64,000 nt of DNA, from contig NZ_JACHNU010000003.1 of NCBI RefSeq assembly GCF_014199525.1, positions 1 to 64,000 on the forward strand, in the 5' to 3' direction. Position numbers and translations under genes: made by a program. The notes below the pieces were generated by a model. The model was not told the origin of the DNA. It saw only the letters and a program-made list of their open reading frames with translations, and searched no databases. This document shows positions 7,834 through 19,441 of this stretch, piece after piece (the first letter of the stretch is position 1; each line of letters opens with the position of its first letter). The DNA comes from Conexibacter arvalis (GTDB lineage Bacteria; Actinomycetota; Thermoleophilia; Solirubrobacterales; Solirubrobacteraceae).

Positions 7834-9063
7834 TCAGGCGGTAGCCGGCGCGACCAGCGGCGGGGTGCGGCGCAGCCGCAGCGACAGCAGCAGCGCCGCT
7901 CCCAGCAGCGTGCCGCAGACGACCATCACCGCCGCCCAGTGGCCGCCGCTCCACGCCGCGCCGGCGGCGATCCCGCCGAGCGAGGAGCCGGCGTAGTAGG
8001 CGAGCAGGTAGAGCGCCGAGGCCTGCGCCGCCGAGCCAAGGCCGCCCGAGCGGCGGCCGACCCAGCTCGACGCGACCGAGTGGCCGGCGAAGAAGCCGGC
8101 CGTCAGCGCCGCGACGCCGAGCACGATCAGCGGCAGCGAATGGGCCCCGGTCAGCGCCAGCCCGGCGCCGGCGAGCACGATCGCGGCCGGCAGCACCGGC
8201 CGGCGCCCGACGCGGTCGGCCAGCCGCCCGGCCCACGCCGAGCTGAACGAGCCGATCGGGTAGACGAGGAAGATCGCGGCGACCGCCGCGTGGCTGAGGC
8301 CGTACGGCGCGTCCTCCAGCCGGAACGTGAGGCCGTTGTAGACGGCGGCGAAGGTCGCCATCAGCAGCGCGCCGACGGCGTCGAGCCGCAGCAGCCCCGG
8401 CTCGGTCAGGTGGACGCGCATCCCCCGCACCAGCCGCAGCGGCTCGAAGGGGCGCGAGCGGAAGTGGGCCGAGGCCGGCAGGAGCCTGACGGTCGTGAGC
8501 GCGCACACCAGCCCGATCGCGCCGACGCCGGCGAAGGCGATCCGCCAGCTGCCGCCGTCGGCGAGCACGCCGCTCAGCAGTCGCCCGAACATGCCGCCGA
8601 TCGCGTTGCCGCCGACCAGCAGGCCGATCGCGAGGCCGAGCGACTTGCCGTGGACCTCCTCGGCGAGGTAGGCCATCGCGACCGCCGGGAAGCCGGCGAG
8701 CGCGACCCCTTGGAGCGCGCGGAGCGCCAGCAGCGCCTCGAAGCTCGGCGCGGCGGCGCAGGCGAGGCCGAGCAGCGCCGACAGCAGCAGCGACGACGAG
8801 ATCACGCGCGTGCGGCCCCAGGTGTCGGCGACCCAGCCGGCGGGCACGAGCGCGAGCCCGAGCGCGGCCGTCGTGACCGCGAGCACGAGCGCGGAGGCGG
8901 CCGGCGTGACCGCGAACCGCTCCGACAGCAGCGGCAGCAGCGCCTGCGGCGAGAAGAGCAGCGCGAAGGTGGCGCCGCCGCCCGCGAACAGCGCGATCGC
9001 GACGCGGCGGAAGCCGGGCTCGCCGGAGCGGTGACGAGCGGTGGTCGCGTCGGTCGTAGGCAC
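7834..9063 (-). CDS. MFS transporter, DHA1/YnfM-like efflux permease
   Basis: This 409-residue protein has about 12 hydrophobic segments. The MFS loop motif VADTWGRTR is near residue 77, with a second copy, RLADRVGRRP, in the C-terminal half near residue 265. Length and motif fit drug:H+ antiporter family 1, and its pairing with a divergent LysR regulator mirrors the ynfM/ynfL arrangement. The substrate cannot be read from sequence. The start codon is GTG at 9063, directly after a promoter that would give a leaderless message, and an inverted repeat over the -35 is a likely LysR site. Confidence 0.88.
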   Translation of the reverse strand: MPTTDATTARHRSGEPGFRRVAIALFAGGGATFALLFSPQALLPLLSERFAVTPAASALVLAVTTAALGLALVPAGWVADTWGRTRVISSSLLLSALLGLACAAAPSFEALLALRALQGVALAGFPAVAMAYLAEEVHGKSLGLAIGLLVGGNAIGGMFGRLLSGVLADGGSWRIAFAGVGAIGLVCALTTVRLLPASAHFRSRPFEPLRLVRGMRVHLTEPGLLRLDAVGALLMATFAAVYNGLTFRLEDAPYGLSHAAVAAIFLVYPIGSFSSAWAGRLADRVGRRPVLPAAIVLAGAGLALTGAHSLPLIVLGVAALTAGFFAGHSVASSWVGRRSGGLGSAAQASALYLLAYYAGSSLGGIAAGAAWSGGHWAAVMVVCGTLLGAALLLSLRLRRTPPLVAPATA

Positions 9064-9070
9064 GGATCAC

Positions 9071-9099
9071 ACCGTAGGACCGGACAACGCATGTGTCCA
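9071..9099 (-). promoter_or_regulatory. Promoter of the MFS gene with overlapping inverted repeat (LysR site candidate)
   Basis: On the minus strand the -35 TGGACA (9094-9099) and -10 TACGGT (9071-9076) are 17 bp apart, predicting a start at about 9064, beside the GTG. An inverted repeat GGACA-N7-TGTCC at 9082-9098 overlaps the -35 and the spacer, the right size for a LysR-type box. Related GCATG/GCATATG elements follow at 9089-9138. Confidence 0.6.
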
Positions 9100-9181
9100 A
9101 TGCATGGTTGAGATCGAACCGATGTGCTGCAAGCATATGTGAGATGGCTCCGCGAAAAAGCCCCGTCTGGCCGGTGATCCG

Positions 9182-10096
9182 ATGACCGTCGAGGAGCTGC
9201 GCTGGTTCGTCGCCGTCGCCGAGCGCGAGCACGTCACCGCGGCGGCCGCCGAGCTGCACGTCAGCCAGCCGGCGCTGTCGCGCGCGCTCGCGCGCGTCCA
9301 GGCGCACGTCGGCGTGCCGCTGTTCGACCGCAGCGGCCGCAACCTCAGGCTCAACCGCTTCGGCCGCCTCTACCTCGAGCGCGCCCGCCGGGCGCTCGCC
9401 GAGCTCGACGCCGGCGACGAGGAGCTGTCGGCCGCCACCGGCCAGGGCGGCGGCGGCACGGTGATGCTCGCCTTCCTGCACACGCTCGGCACCTGGCTCG
9501 TGCCGGCGCTGCTGCGCGGCTTCGGCGCGGAGCGACCCGACGTGGCGCTGCGGCTCGACCAGGGCAGCGCGCAGGAGATGACCGAGCTGCTGCACGCCGG
9601 CGAGGTCGACGCGATCCTCACCAGCCCGCGGCCGGAGGGCCGGTCGATCGGCTGGCACCCGCTCGCGAACGAGCCGCTGCGGCTCGCCGTGCCGCCCGGC
9701 CACCGGCTCGGCGCGCGCAAGCGGGTCCGGCTCGCCGAGGTCGCCGACGAGCCGTTCGTCGCGATGAAGCCCGAGTACGGCCTGCGGGGCGTGACCGACG
9801 CCCTCTGCGCCGCCGCCGGCTTCGCGCCCCGGGTCGCGTTCGAGGGCGACGACATCGGCACGCTGCGCGGGCTGGTCGCCGCCGGCCTCGGCGTCGCGCT
9901 GCTGCCGCTCCCCCACTCCGCCGGCGCCGAGATCGACCAGCCGGCGACGCCCCACCTGCAGGTCGCCGATCGCGGCGCCCAGCGGCTCCTCGGCCTCGCC
10001 TGGGACCGCTCGCGCTACCGCTCGCCGGCGACCGAGGCGTTCGTCGCGTGGGTCGTCGCCAACGGCCGCGAGCTCGCGACCGCGCCGCCGCCCTGA
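9182..10096 (+). CDS. LysR-family transcriptional regulator
   Basis: This 304-residue protein starts with the LysR winged helix-turn-helix (ELRWFVAVAEREHVTAAAAE, then VSQPALSRALARVQ and GVPLFDR, residues 4-55), followed by a periplasmic-binding-like effector domain from about residue 90 to the end. It is transcribed away from the MFS gene across a 118-bp spacer that contains the inverted repeat over the MFS promoter, so it most likely controls that transporter in response to an exported compound. It ends 3 bp from the convergent ligA stop. Confidence 0.92.
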   Translation: MTVEELRWFVAVAEREHVTAAAAELHVSQPALSRALARVQAHVGVPLFDRSGRNLRLNRFGRLYLERARRALAELDAGDEELSAATGQGGGGTVMLAFLHTLGTWLVPALLRGFGAERPDVALRLDQGSAQEMTELLHAGEVDAILTSPRPEGRSIGWHPLANEPLRLAVPPGHRLGARKRVRLAEVADEPFVAMKPEYGLRGVTDALCAAAGFAPRVAFEGDDIGTLRGLVAAGLGVALLPLPHSAGAEIDQPATPHLQVADRGAQRLLGLAWDRSRYRSPATEAFVAWVVANGRELATAPPP

Positions 10097-10099
10097 GCG

Positions 10100-13790
<3,691 letters not shown>

Positions 13791-13807
13791 GTCACCCTGT
13801 CAAGTAC

Positions 13808-13838
13808 GGAAGAACGAGCCCCCGGGGCGAGTTCTTCC
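13808..13838 (-). terminator. Hairpin after rplQ (second of two)
   Basis: Arms GGAAGAAC (13808-13815) and GTTCTTCC (13831-13838) enclose an inner GCCCC/GGGGC stem with a two-base bulge. No T-tract follows. It probably reduces readthrough from the ribosomal operon into truA. Confidence 0.5.
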
Positions 13839-13840
13839 AA

Positions 13841-13872
13841 TCTGACCCAAGGCCGCAGGCCGCGGGGTCAGA
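13841..13872 (-). terminator. Hairpin overlapping the rplQ stop codon
   Basis: Arms TCTGACCC (13841-13848) and GGGTCAGA (13865-13872) with an inner GGCC-GCA-GGCC stem. The rplQ TGA sits inside the distal arm. With the next hairpin it forms a tandem pair ending the alpha operon. Confidence 0.5.
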
Positions 13873-14221
13873 CGAGTTCGAGGAAGACCATTTCGGTCGC
13901 GTCGGAGCGACGCGGGCCGAGCTTCAGGATGCGGGTGTAGCCACCCGGGCGCTCCGTGTAGCGAGGGGCGATCTCCTCGAACAGCTTGTACACGGAGTAC
14001 TTGTCCTGACCGAGCGCCGAGAGGGCCTGACGACGGGCGTGCAGGTCGCCGCGCTTGGCGAGCGTGATGAGCTTCTCCAGCTCCGGCTTGACAGCCTTCG
14101 CCTTCGTCTCGGTGGTTCTGATGCGCTCGTGCTCGATGACCTCCTTGCAGAGGTTGGCGAGCAGCGCCTTCCGATGAGCGGAGGAGCGGCTGAGCTGGTA
14201 GCGGTTTCGCTGGTGACGCAT
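13868..14221 (-). CDS. rplQ: 50S ribosomal protein L17
   Basis: This 117-residue L17 starts [20 protein letters not shown], contains [13 protein letters not shown], and ends with [19 protein letters not shown], all conserved. It sits near the polypeptide exit of the large subunit. It follows rpoA by 24 bp and ends the alpha operon. Confidence 0.97.
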   Translation of the reverse strand: MRHQRNRYQLSRSSAHRKALLANLCKEVIEHERIRTTETKAKAVKPELEKLITLAKRGDLHARRQALSALGQDKYSVYKLFEEIAPRYTERPGGYTRILKLGPRRSDATEMVFLELV

Positions 14222-14245
14222 GGGATCGAGAAGGGTACCCGGTTC

Positions 14246-15241
14246 TTAGTCCTGGCGCAGGTGGAGCCCGCGCCCTTCGAGCGTCTCGATGACCTCGTCG
14301 ATCGACTTCTTGCCGAAGTTCGGGATCGCGTTGAGCTCGTTCTCGGTCTTCGAGATGAGGTCGCCGACGGTCTGGATGCCGGCGCGCTTGAGGCAGTTGT
14401 ACGAACGGACGCCGAGCTCGAGCTCCTCGATGAGGATGTCGTCCATCGCGTTCGCGGGACGGCCGCCGGGACCGCCGGCGCCGCCCGGGCCGCCGACGCC
14501 GCCGGCGAGGCCGGGCTCCAGCGCGCCGAGGCCGCCGGTGTCGCGCAGCTCGACGACGCGATCGGCGTCGGTGAAGATCGCCAGCTGCGAGATCAGGATC
14601 TCGGCCGCCTCGCGCAGCGCGGCGTGCGGGTCGATCGAGCCGTCGGTCTCGATGTCGAGCGTCAGCTTGTCGAAGTCGGTCTTCTGGCCGACGCGCGCCT
14701 GCTCGACGGCGTACGCGACGCGGCGGACCGGCGAGAAGATCGAGTCGATCGGGATCACGCCGATCGGCTGGTCGGGCGACTTGTTCTCCTCGGCCGGACG
14801 GTAGCCGCGGCCGCGGCCGATCGTCAGGTAGACCTCGAGCTTCGTCTTCTTCTCGAGCGTCGCGATGTGCGCGTCCGGGTTGAGGATCTCGACGCCGGAG
14901 GGCAGGTCGATGTCCTTCGCCGTGATGTCGCCGGGGCCCGTGACGACGAGCGGGGCCTCGATCTCCGTGGCGTCGGAGTGCATGCGGCAGACGATGCCCT
15001 TGAGGTTGAGGACGATGTCGGTCACGTCCTCCTTGACGCCCGGGATCGTCGAGAACTCATGCGCGACGCCCTCGATCCGGACGCTCGTGACCGCGGCGCC
15101 GGCGAGCGAGGAGAGGAGCACACGGCGCAGGGAGTTGCCGAACGTGTAGCCGAACCCACGATCGAGCGGCTCGATCGTGAAGGAGCCGCGGTTCTCCTCG
15201 ACCGTCTCGGTGGTGATTCGGGGGACTTGGAAGTCAAGCAT
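14246..15241 (-). CDS. rpoA: RNA polymerase alpha subunit
   Basis: This 331-residue protein has an N-terminal assembly domain (NSLRRVLLSS near residue 37) and a C-terminal domain (residues 266-331: LELGVRSYNCLKRAGI, GKKSIDEV) that binds promoter DNA and regulators. The linker, about residues 236-265, is almost pure Gly/Pro/Ala (GGVGGPGGAGGPGG), more flexible than the acidic linkers of model species. It is preceded by AGGAA about 10 nt upstream. The usual rpsD neighbour is missing; a 192-bp spacer with a hairpin and a mini-ORF takes its place. Confidence 0.97.
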   Translation of the reverse strand: MLDFQVPRITTETVEENRGSFTIEPLDRGFGYTFGNSLRRVLLSSLAGAAVTSVRIEGVAHEFSTIPGVKEDVTDIVLNLKGIVCRMHSDATEIEAPLVVTGPGDITAKDIDLPSGVEILNPDAHIATLEKKTKLEVYLTIGRGRGYRPAEENKSPDQPIGVIPIDSIFSPVRRVAYAVEQARVGQKTDFDKLTLDIETDGSIDPHAALREAAEILISQLAIFTDADRVVELRDTGGLGALEPGLAGGVGGPGGAGGPGGRPANAMDDILIEELELGVRSYNCLKRAGIQTVGDLISKTENELNAIPNFGKKSIDEVIETLEGRGLHLRQD

Positions 15242-15344
15242 CGGGGTCGGTTCCTAACGTCGTCGTGTCGTGAGCGCCGCCCGCCGCGGGGCGGTCATCC
15301 GGGCGTCGCAGGGGCCGGACGGCGACCCCGCGACGGAACAAGGC

Positions 15345-15419
15345 TTACTGCGAGCGAGGGCCGGTGGAGCACACGGCGCGGGTCGCTGGCGGCTGCTCGG
15401 CGCGCGACCCGCGGACCAT
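15345..15419 (-). CDS. Possible 24-codon mini-ORF between rpsK and rpoA
   Basis: AGGAGGG at 15427-15433 lies 7 nt before ATG 15417-15419, one of the best Shine-Dalgarno/start pairs in the cluster. The ORF starts MVRGSRAEQPPATRAV and ends at TAA 15345. It begins just after the rpsK stop and lies across the hairpin at 15377-15413. It could be a leader peptide controlling rpoA, a small protein, or a remnant of the ORF that is open antiparallel to rpsK. No homologue is known to me. Confidence 0.3.
   Translation of the reverse strand: MVRGSRAEQPPATRAVCSTGPRSQ
15377..15413 (-). promoter_or_regulatory. Stem-loop in the rpsK-rpoA spacer
   Basis: Perfect 10-bp arms CGCGGGTCGC (15377-15386) and GCGACCCGCG (15404-15413) enclose a 17-nt loop. 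There is no T-tract, so a processing or regulatory structure is as likely as a terminator. It occupies the place of rpsD, whose product S4 regulates this operon in some bacteria. Confidence 0.5.
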
Positions 15420-15433
15420 GCCCCGGCCCTCCT

Positions 15434-15832
15434 CTAGACCCGCCGCCGCTTTCGCGGGCGGCAGCCGTTGTGTGCCTGAGGCGTGACGTCCTTGACGCCG
15501 GTGACCTCCAGGCCGGCGGCCTGCAGCGAGCGGATGGCGGTCTCCCGGCCGGAACCAGGGCCCTTCACGAAGACCTCGACCTTCTGGAGGCCGTGCTCGA
15601 TGCCCTTGCGGGCTGCGGCGTCGGCGGTCACCTGCGCGGCGAACGGCGTCGACTTGCGGGAGCCCTTGAAGCCGGCGCCACCGGCGGACTCCCACGCGAT
15701 CACGTTGCCCTCACGGTCGGTGAGGGAGACGATCGTATTGTTGAAGCTCGTCTTGATGTGGGCCTGACCGACCGGGATGTTCTTGCGAACTCTGCGGCGG
15801 CCACGCTGCGGACGCTTCGGAGCTGGACTCAC
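15434..15832 (-). CDS. rpsK: 30S ribosomal protein S11
   Basis: This 132-residue S11 has [30 protein letters not shown] and a basic C terminus ending RPRKRRRV; it lines the mRNA exit channel on the platform. GTG start, directly abutting the rpsM TAA with no spacer. Confidence 0.97.
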   Translation of the reverse strand: MSPAPKRPQRGRRRVRKNIPVGQAHIKTSFNNTIVSLTDREGNVIAWESAGGAGFKGSRKSTPFAAQVTADAAARKGIEHGLQKVEVFVKGPGSGRETAIRSLQAAGLEVTGVKDVTPQAHNGCRPRKRRRV

Positions 15833-16213
15833 TTACTTCTTCCCCGCCTTCTTCTTCCCGGCCACCGACATGCGCTTGGGGCCCTTGCGCGTGCGCGCGT
15901 TCGTCTTGGTCTTCTGACCGCGCACCGGCAGGCCGCGGCGGTGACGGAGGCCGCGGTAGCAGCCGATCTCCATCAGGCGCTTGACGTTCTGGGAGCGCTC
16001 GCGCCGCAGATCGCCCTCGACGGTGAGGGCGTCGATCTCGTCGCGGAGCTTGCCGACCTCGTCCTCGGTCAGGTCACGGACGTAGGTGTCGGGCGAGATG
16101 CCGGCTCTCACCAGCAGCTCGTTCGAAGTCGCCCGCCCGATCCCGTAGATGTACGTCAGACCGATCTCGACGCGCTTGTTCAGCGGGATGTTGATGCCTG
16201 CGATACGAGCCAT
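15833..16213 (-). CDS. rpsM: 30S ribosomal protein S13
   Basis: This 126-residue S13 starts [20 protein letters not shown], contains [10 protein letters not shown] and [15 protein letters not shown], and ends in a lysine-rich tail (AGKKKAGKK) reaching tRNA. I chose ATG 16211-16213 over an in-frame upstream start because the conserved N terminus begins there. It follows rpmJ by 1 bp. Confidence 0.97.
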   Translation of the reverse strand: MARIAGINIPLNKRVEIGLTYIYGIGRATSNELLVRAGISPDTYVRDLTEDEVGKLRDEIDALTVEGDLRRERSQNVKRLMEIGCYRGLRHRRGLPVRGQKTKTNARTRKGPKRMSVAGKKKAGKK

Positions 16214-16214
16214 C

Positions 16215-16328
16215 TCAGCCCTGCCGCTGCTTGTGACGCGGGTTCGAGCAGATGACCAGCACACGGCCGTGGCGGCGAATGATCTTGCACTTCTCGCACA
16301 TCGGCTTGACCGACGGTCGTACCTTCAT
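16215..16328 (-). CDS. rpmJ: 50S ribosomal protein L36, zinc form
   Basis: This 37-residue L36 reads [20 protein letters not shown] and ends NPRHKQRQG; the CxxC, later Cys and His give the zinc site. It is too short to stand out as an ORF but unmistakable. AAAGGGAAC precedes the ATG. Confidence 0.96.
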   Translation of the reverse strand: MKVRPSVKPMCEKCKIIRRHGRVLVICSNPRHKQRQG

Positions 16329-16565
16329 GTTCCCTTTCGGCTGATTCCTGTCGATGCGGCTCTGGCTGCCGGGCCGGCCGCCGCTACCGCGTCGAGGACG
16401 AAGCACGCGCGAAAGCCATGCGGTTCCGAGCGCGACGGTGGATGGTACCAAACCCGAGAGCAGGAGCTCGCGCCCGCGCGTCGTGTCGTACCCGCGCGAC
16501 CGGACGGAACCACCTTCATGGCGCTCCCGCACTCGGGCGCGGAGCGGACGTGGCGCGTGCGCAAC
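16329..16565. other. Spacer where infA is normally found
   Basis: No frame on either strand encodes an IF-1-like protein (an acidic OB fold of about 72 residues). The open frames here encode low-complexity Arg/Ala sequences and are shadows. No strong hairpin. A promoter for rpmJ-rpsM-rpsK is possible but I cannot pick one with confidence. Confidence 0.7.
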
Positions 16566-17339
16566 TCAGGCCGCGGCTCGCTTGCCGCTCTCGTGCCACG
16601 GCGTGAGCACGCGCGGGCCGTCAGCCGTGACGGCGATCGTGAACTCGAAGTGAGCGGCGAGCGACCCGTCCTGCGAGTAGATCGCCCAGTGGTCGTCGGC
16701 CATCCGGACCTGGTGGCGGCCGGCCGTGACCATCGGCTCGATCGCCAGCACCATCCCCTCCTCGAGCAGCGGGCCCTTGCCGGCCGGCCCGTAGTTGGGG
16801 ATCTGCGGGTCCTCGTGCATGTCGCGGCCGATGCCATGGCCGACGAGCGAGCGGACGATCGAGAGGCCCTCCCCCTCGACGTGCCGCTGGATCGCGTTGG
16901 AGACGTCGCCGAGGCGGTTGCCGGCTCTGACGTGCGGGACGGCTGCGAACAGCGAGCCCTCGGTCACGTCGAGCAGCTTGCTGGCGACCGCGGAGATCGA
17001 GCCGACCGGGAAGGTGCGGGCGGCGTCGGCGACCCAGCCGTCGTAGACGACGCCGACGTCGACGGAGATGATGTCGCCGCGATCGAGCTTGTAGGGGCCC
17101 GGGATGCCGTGGACGACCATGTCGTTGGGCGAGGCGCAGATCGAGCCGGGGAAGCCGCGGTAGCCCTTGAACGCCGGCGTCGCGCCCTGCGAGCGGATGA
17201 ACTTCTCCGCCGCCTCGTCGAGCTCCTTCGTCGTGACGCCGGCGCGGATCTTGCCCTCGATCAGGTTGAGCGTGCGGACGAGGATCTCGCCCGCGGCCGC
17301 CATCTTCTCGATCTGCTCGGGTGTCTTCTTGACGATCAC
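16566..17339 (-). CDS. map: Methionine aminopeptidase, type I
   Basis: This 257-residue enzyme removes the initiator methionine from nascent proteins. The metal ligands are visible: D in SVDVGV near residue 93, D in ADAARTF near 104, H in VGHGIGRDMHE near 167, E in AIEPM near 200, and the last E in HFEFTIA near 231. There is no SH3-like N-terminal extension. GTG start, overlapping the adk stop (GTGA). Confidence 0.96.
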   Translation of the reverse strand: MIVKKTPEQIEKMAAAGEILVRTLNLIEGKIRAGVTTKELDEAAEKFIRSQGATPAFKGYRGFPGSICASPNDMVVHGIPGPYKLDRGDIISVDVGVVYDGWVADAARTFPVGSISAVASKLLDVTEGSLFAAVPHVRAGNRLGDVSNAIQRHVEGEGLSIVRSLVGHGIGRDMHEDPQIPNYGPAGKGPLLEEGMVLAIEPMVTAGRHQVRMADDHWAIYSQDGSLAAHFEFTIAVTADGPRVLTPWHESGKRAAA

Positions 17340-18010
17340 AGGTCTTCTTCGAGCCGCAGCGTGGCCAGCACGGCTCGGATGTGGTCGTGGACCTCCGTCG
17401 GGCTGCGCGTGCCGTCGACCCGGCGCAGCAGACCCTTCTCGTCGTAGTAGGAGATCAGCGGCTCGGTCTCGCGATGGTAGACCTCGAGCCGCTTGCGGAC
17501 CACTTCAGGCTTGTCATCGTCGCGCTGGATCAGCCGCGAGCCGTCGATGTCGCAGCGACCCTCGTGCTTCGGCGGGTCGGTCTCGACGTGGTAGGGCCGC
17601 CCGGTCTTGGCGCTCACGCGGCGACCGCTGATCCGTCTGACGAGGTCCTCGTCGGGGACGTCGATCAGCAGGACGGCCGTGATGCGGCGGCCGAGCTTCT
17701 CGAAGGCGGCGCCGAGCGCGTCGGCCTGCGGCCGGTTGCGCGGGAAGCCGTCGAGGATGAAGCCGTCGCGGCAGTCGTCGGCGCTGATGCGCTCGACGAT
17801 CAGGTCGATGACGAGCTCGTCGGGCACGAGATCGCCGGCGTCCATGTAGGCCTTGGCGGCTCTCCCGAGCTCGGTGCCCTCCTTGACGGCGGCACGGAGG
17901 ATGTCGCCAGTGGCGACGTAGGGCAGGCGGAAGTCGTCCTGCAGACGAGCCGCTTGGGTGCCCTTGCCGGCCCCCGGAGGGCCGAAGAGGATGAGGTTCA
18001 GCTCACGCAC
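17336..18010 (-). CDS. adk: Adenylate kinase
   Basis: This 224-residue long-form kinase interconverts AMP, ATP and ADP. The P-loop is GPPGAGKGTQ (residues 10-19), with DGFPRN near 87. The long LID domain keeps the family shape (PYHVETDPPKHEGRCDIDG), but three of the four zinc-site cysteines are replaced: VSAKTG stands where VCPxCG is usual, and the second pair reads C-x-x-D. The LID therefore probably holds no zinc and relies on polar contacts. GTG start, in the classic secY-adk-map order, 140 bp after secY. Confidence 0.96.
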   Translation of the reverse strand: MRELNLILFGPPGAGKGTQAARLQDDFRLPYVATGDILRAAVKEGTELGRAAKAYMDAGDLVPDELVIDLIVERISADDCRDGFILDGFPRNRPQADALGAAFEKLGRRITAVLLIDVPDEDLVRRISGRRVSAKTGRPYHVETDPPKHEGRCDIDGSRLIQRDDDKPEVVRKRLEVYHRETEPLISYYDEKGLLRRVDGTRSPTEVHDHIRAVLATLRLEEDL

Positions 18011-18090
18011 GAGGAGCGGAACTTACATGATGCGGGCGCGCATGGTTGCCACGTTGCCCGCCTGCCCGCGCCGTCGCGCGGGAACGGCCC

Positions 18091-18139
18091 GCGAGTTCCC
18101 CGGCGTCGCGGTCGTCCGCTCCGACGCCGTGGAACTCGC
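18091..18139 (-). terminator. Large two-part hairpin between secY and adk
   Basis: Outer arms GCGAGTTCC (18091-18099) and GGAACTCGC (18131-18139) are perfect; after a one-base mismatch, inner arms CGGCGTCG (18101-18108) and CGACGCCG (18122-18129) continue the stem. Total 17 bp with a 13-nt loop. No T-tract, so partial termination, RNA processing or mRNA stabilisation are all possible. Confidence 0.5.
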
Positions 18140-18150
18140 AAGGCGCAGCC

Positions 18151-19422
18151 CTATCTCAGGAAGCCCTCGTAGTTGCGCATCATCAGCTGAGCTTCGAGCT
18201 GCTTCATCGTGTCGAGCGCGACGCCGATGACGATCAGGATCGACGTGCCGCCGAAGAAGAAGTCGGCGTTCGTCTGGTTGATCAGGATCGTCGGCCCGGC
18301 CGCGACGACGGCGAGGAAGATCGCCCCCGGGAAGGTCAGGCGCGCGAGGATGCGGTCGAGGAACTCGGCCGTGGGCCGCCCTGGTCGCACCCCGGGGATG
18401 AAGCCGCCGTACCGTTTCAGGTTGTCGGCCTGCTCCACCGGGTTGAACGTGATCGCCGTGTACATGTAGGTGAACACGATGATGAAGAGCGCCTCGCCGA
18501 CGAGGTAGGCCCAGCCCGACGGCGAGAAGAAGTTCGCCAGGTCGGTCGCCCATGGTCGGTTGATCAGCTGGCCGATCGTCGGCGGGAAGGCCATGATGCT
18601 CGCCGCGAAGATGACCGGGATGACGCCGGCCATGTTGACCCGCAGCGGCAGGTAGGTCTGGCCGCCCTGCGTCATCCGCTGGCCGATCACGCGGCGCGCG
18701 TACTGGACCGGGATCCGCCGCTGCCCCTCCTGGACGAAGACGATCGCGGCGATGATCGCGAGCGCGAGGAACGGCATCATCACCTTGAAGACCGGGTCCG
18801 GGCTCGTCCACCAGGCGCGGATGCCCTGCGGGAGGCCGGCGACGATGCTCGCGAGGATCATCAGCGAGATGCCGTTGCCGATGCCGCGCTGCGTGATCAG
18901 CTCGCCCATCCACATGACGAGCATGCAGCCCGCGGTGAGGCAGATCGCGATCAGCATCACCTTCGCCAGCGTGAAGTTGTCGATGATCGACGCACCGGCC
19001 GACTGCTGGAAGGAGCGGAAGAGGAAGACGTACGCTATGGACTGCGCGAAGGCGAGGCCGACGGTCAGGTAGCGCGTGTACTGCGTGATCCGCTGCTGAC
19101 CGACCTCGCCCTCTCTCTGGAGTCTCTCGAGCGAGGGGACGACGACCGTGAGCAGCTGCAGGATGATCGACGCCGTGATGTACGGCATGATCCCGAGCGC
19201 GAACAGCGCGATCCGGGACAACCCCCCGCCGGAGAAGATGTTGAGGAAGTTGAGGATGCCGCCGTCGGAGAAGTTCGACTGGATCTGCTCGACCGCCTCC
19301 GAGTTGATGCCGGGGGCGGGGATGTGAGCGCCCAGTCGGTAGAGCGCAAGAAGCGCTGCGGTGAACAGCAGCTTCTTGCGGATCTCTCCGACCGTGAACG
19401 CCTTGAGAATCGTCGACAGCAC
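18151..19422 (-). CDS. secY: Protein translocase channel subunit SecY
   Basis: This 423-residue integral membrane protein has ten hydrophobic segments and forms the Sec channel with SecE, which is also in this window. The plug region follows APGINSEAV; GIMPYITASIILQLL and the cytosolic loop with YARRVIGQRMTQGG and FIPGVRPGRPT are conserved. GTG start. It is co-directional with rplO. Confidence 0.97.
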   Translation of the reverse strand: MLSTILKAFTVGEIRKKLLFTAALLALYRLGAHIPAPGINSEAVEQIQSNFSDGGILNFLNIFSGGGLSRIALFALGIMPYITASIILQLLTVVVPSLERLQREGEVGQQRITQYTRYLTVGLAFAQSIAYVFLFRSFQQSAGASIIDNFTLAKVMLIAICLTAGCMLVMWMGELITQRGIGNGISLMILASIVAGLPQGIRAWWTSPDPVFKVMMPFLALAIIAAIVFVQEGQRRIPVQYARRVIGQRMTQGGQTYLPLRVNMAGVIPVIFAASIMAFPPTIGQLINRPWATDLANFFSPSGWAYLVGEALFIIVFTYMYTAITFNPVEQADNLKRYGGFIPGVRPGRPTAEFLDRILARLTFPGAIFLAVVAAGPTILINQTNADFFFGGTSILIVIGVALDTMKQLEAQLMMRNYEGFLR

Positions 19423-19441
19423 GGTTCGGCGGCCTCAGGCG

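Noticed and set aside
15345-15695. 116-codon ORF overlapping rpsK on the same strand in another frame
   Set aside because: The part over rpsK is an alternative-frame shadow; only the last 24 codons have their own ribosome-binding site and are listed separately at low confidence.
16329-16565. Search for infA, including frameshifted versions
   Set aside because: No frame shows the conserved IF-1 sequence; only Arg/Ala/Ser low-complexity translations.
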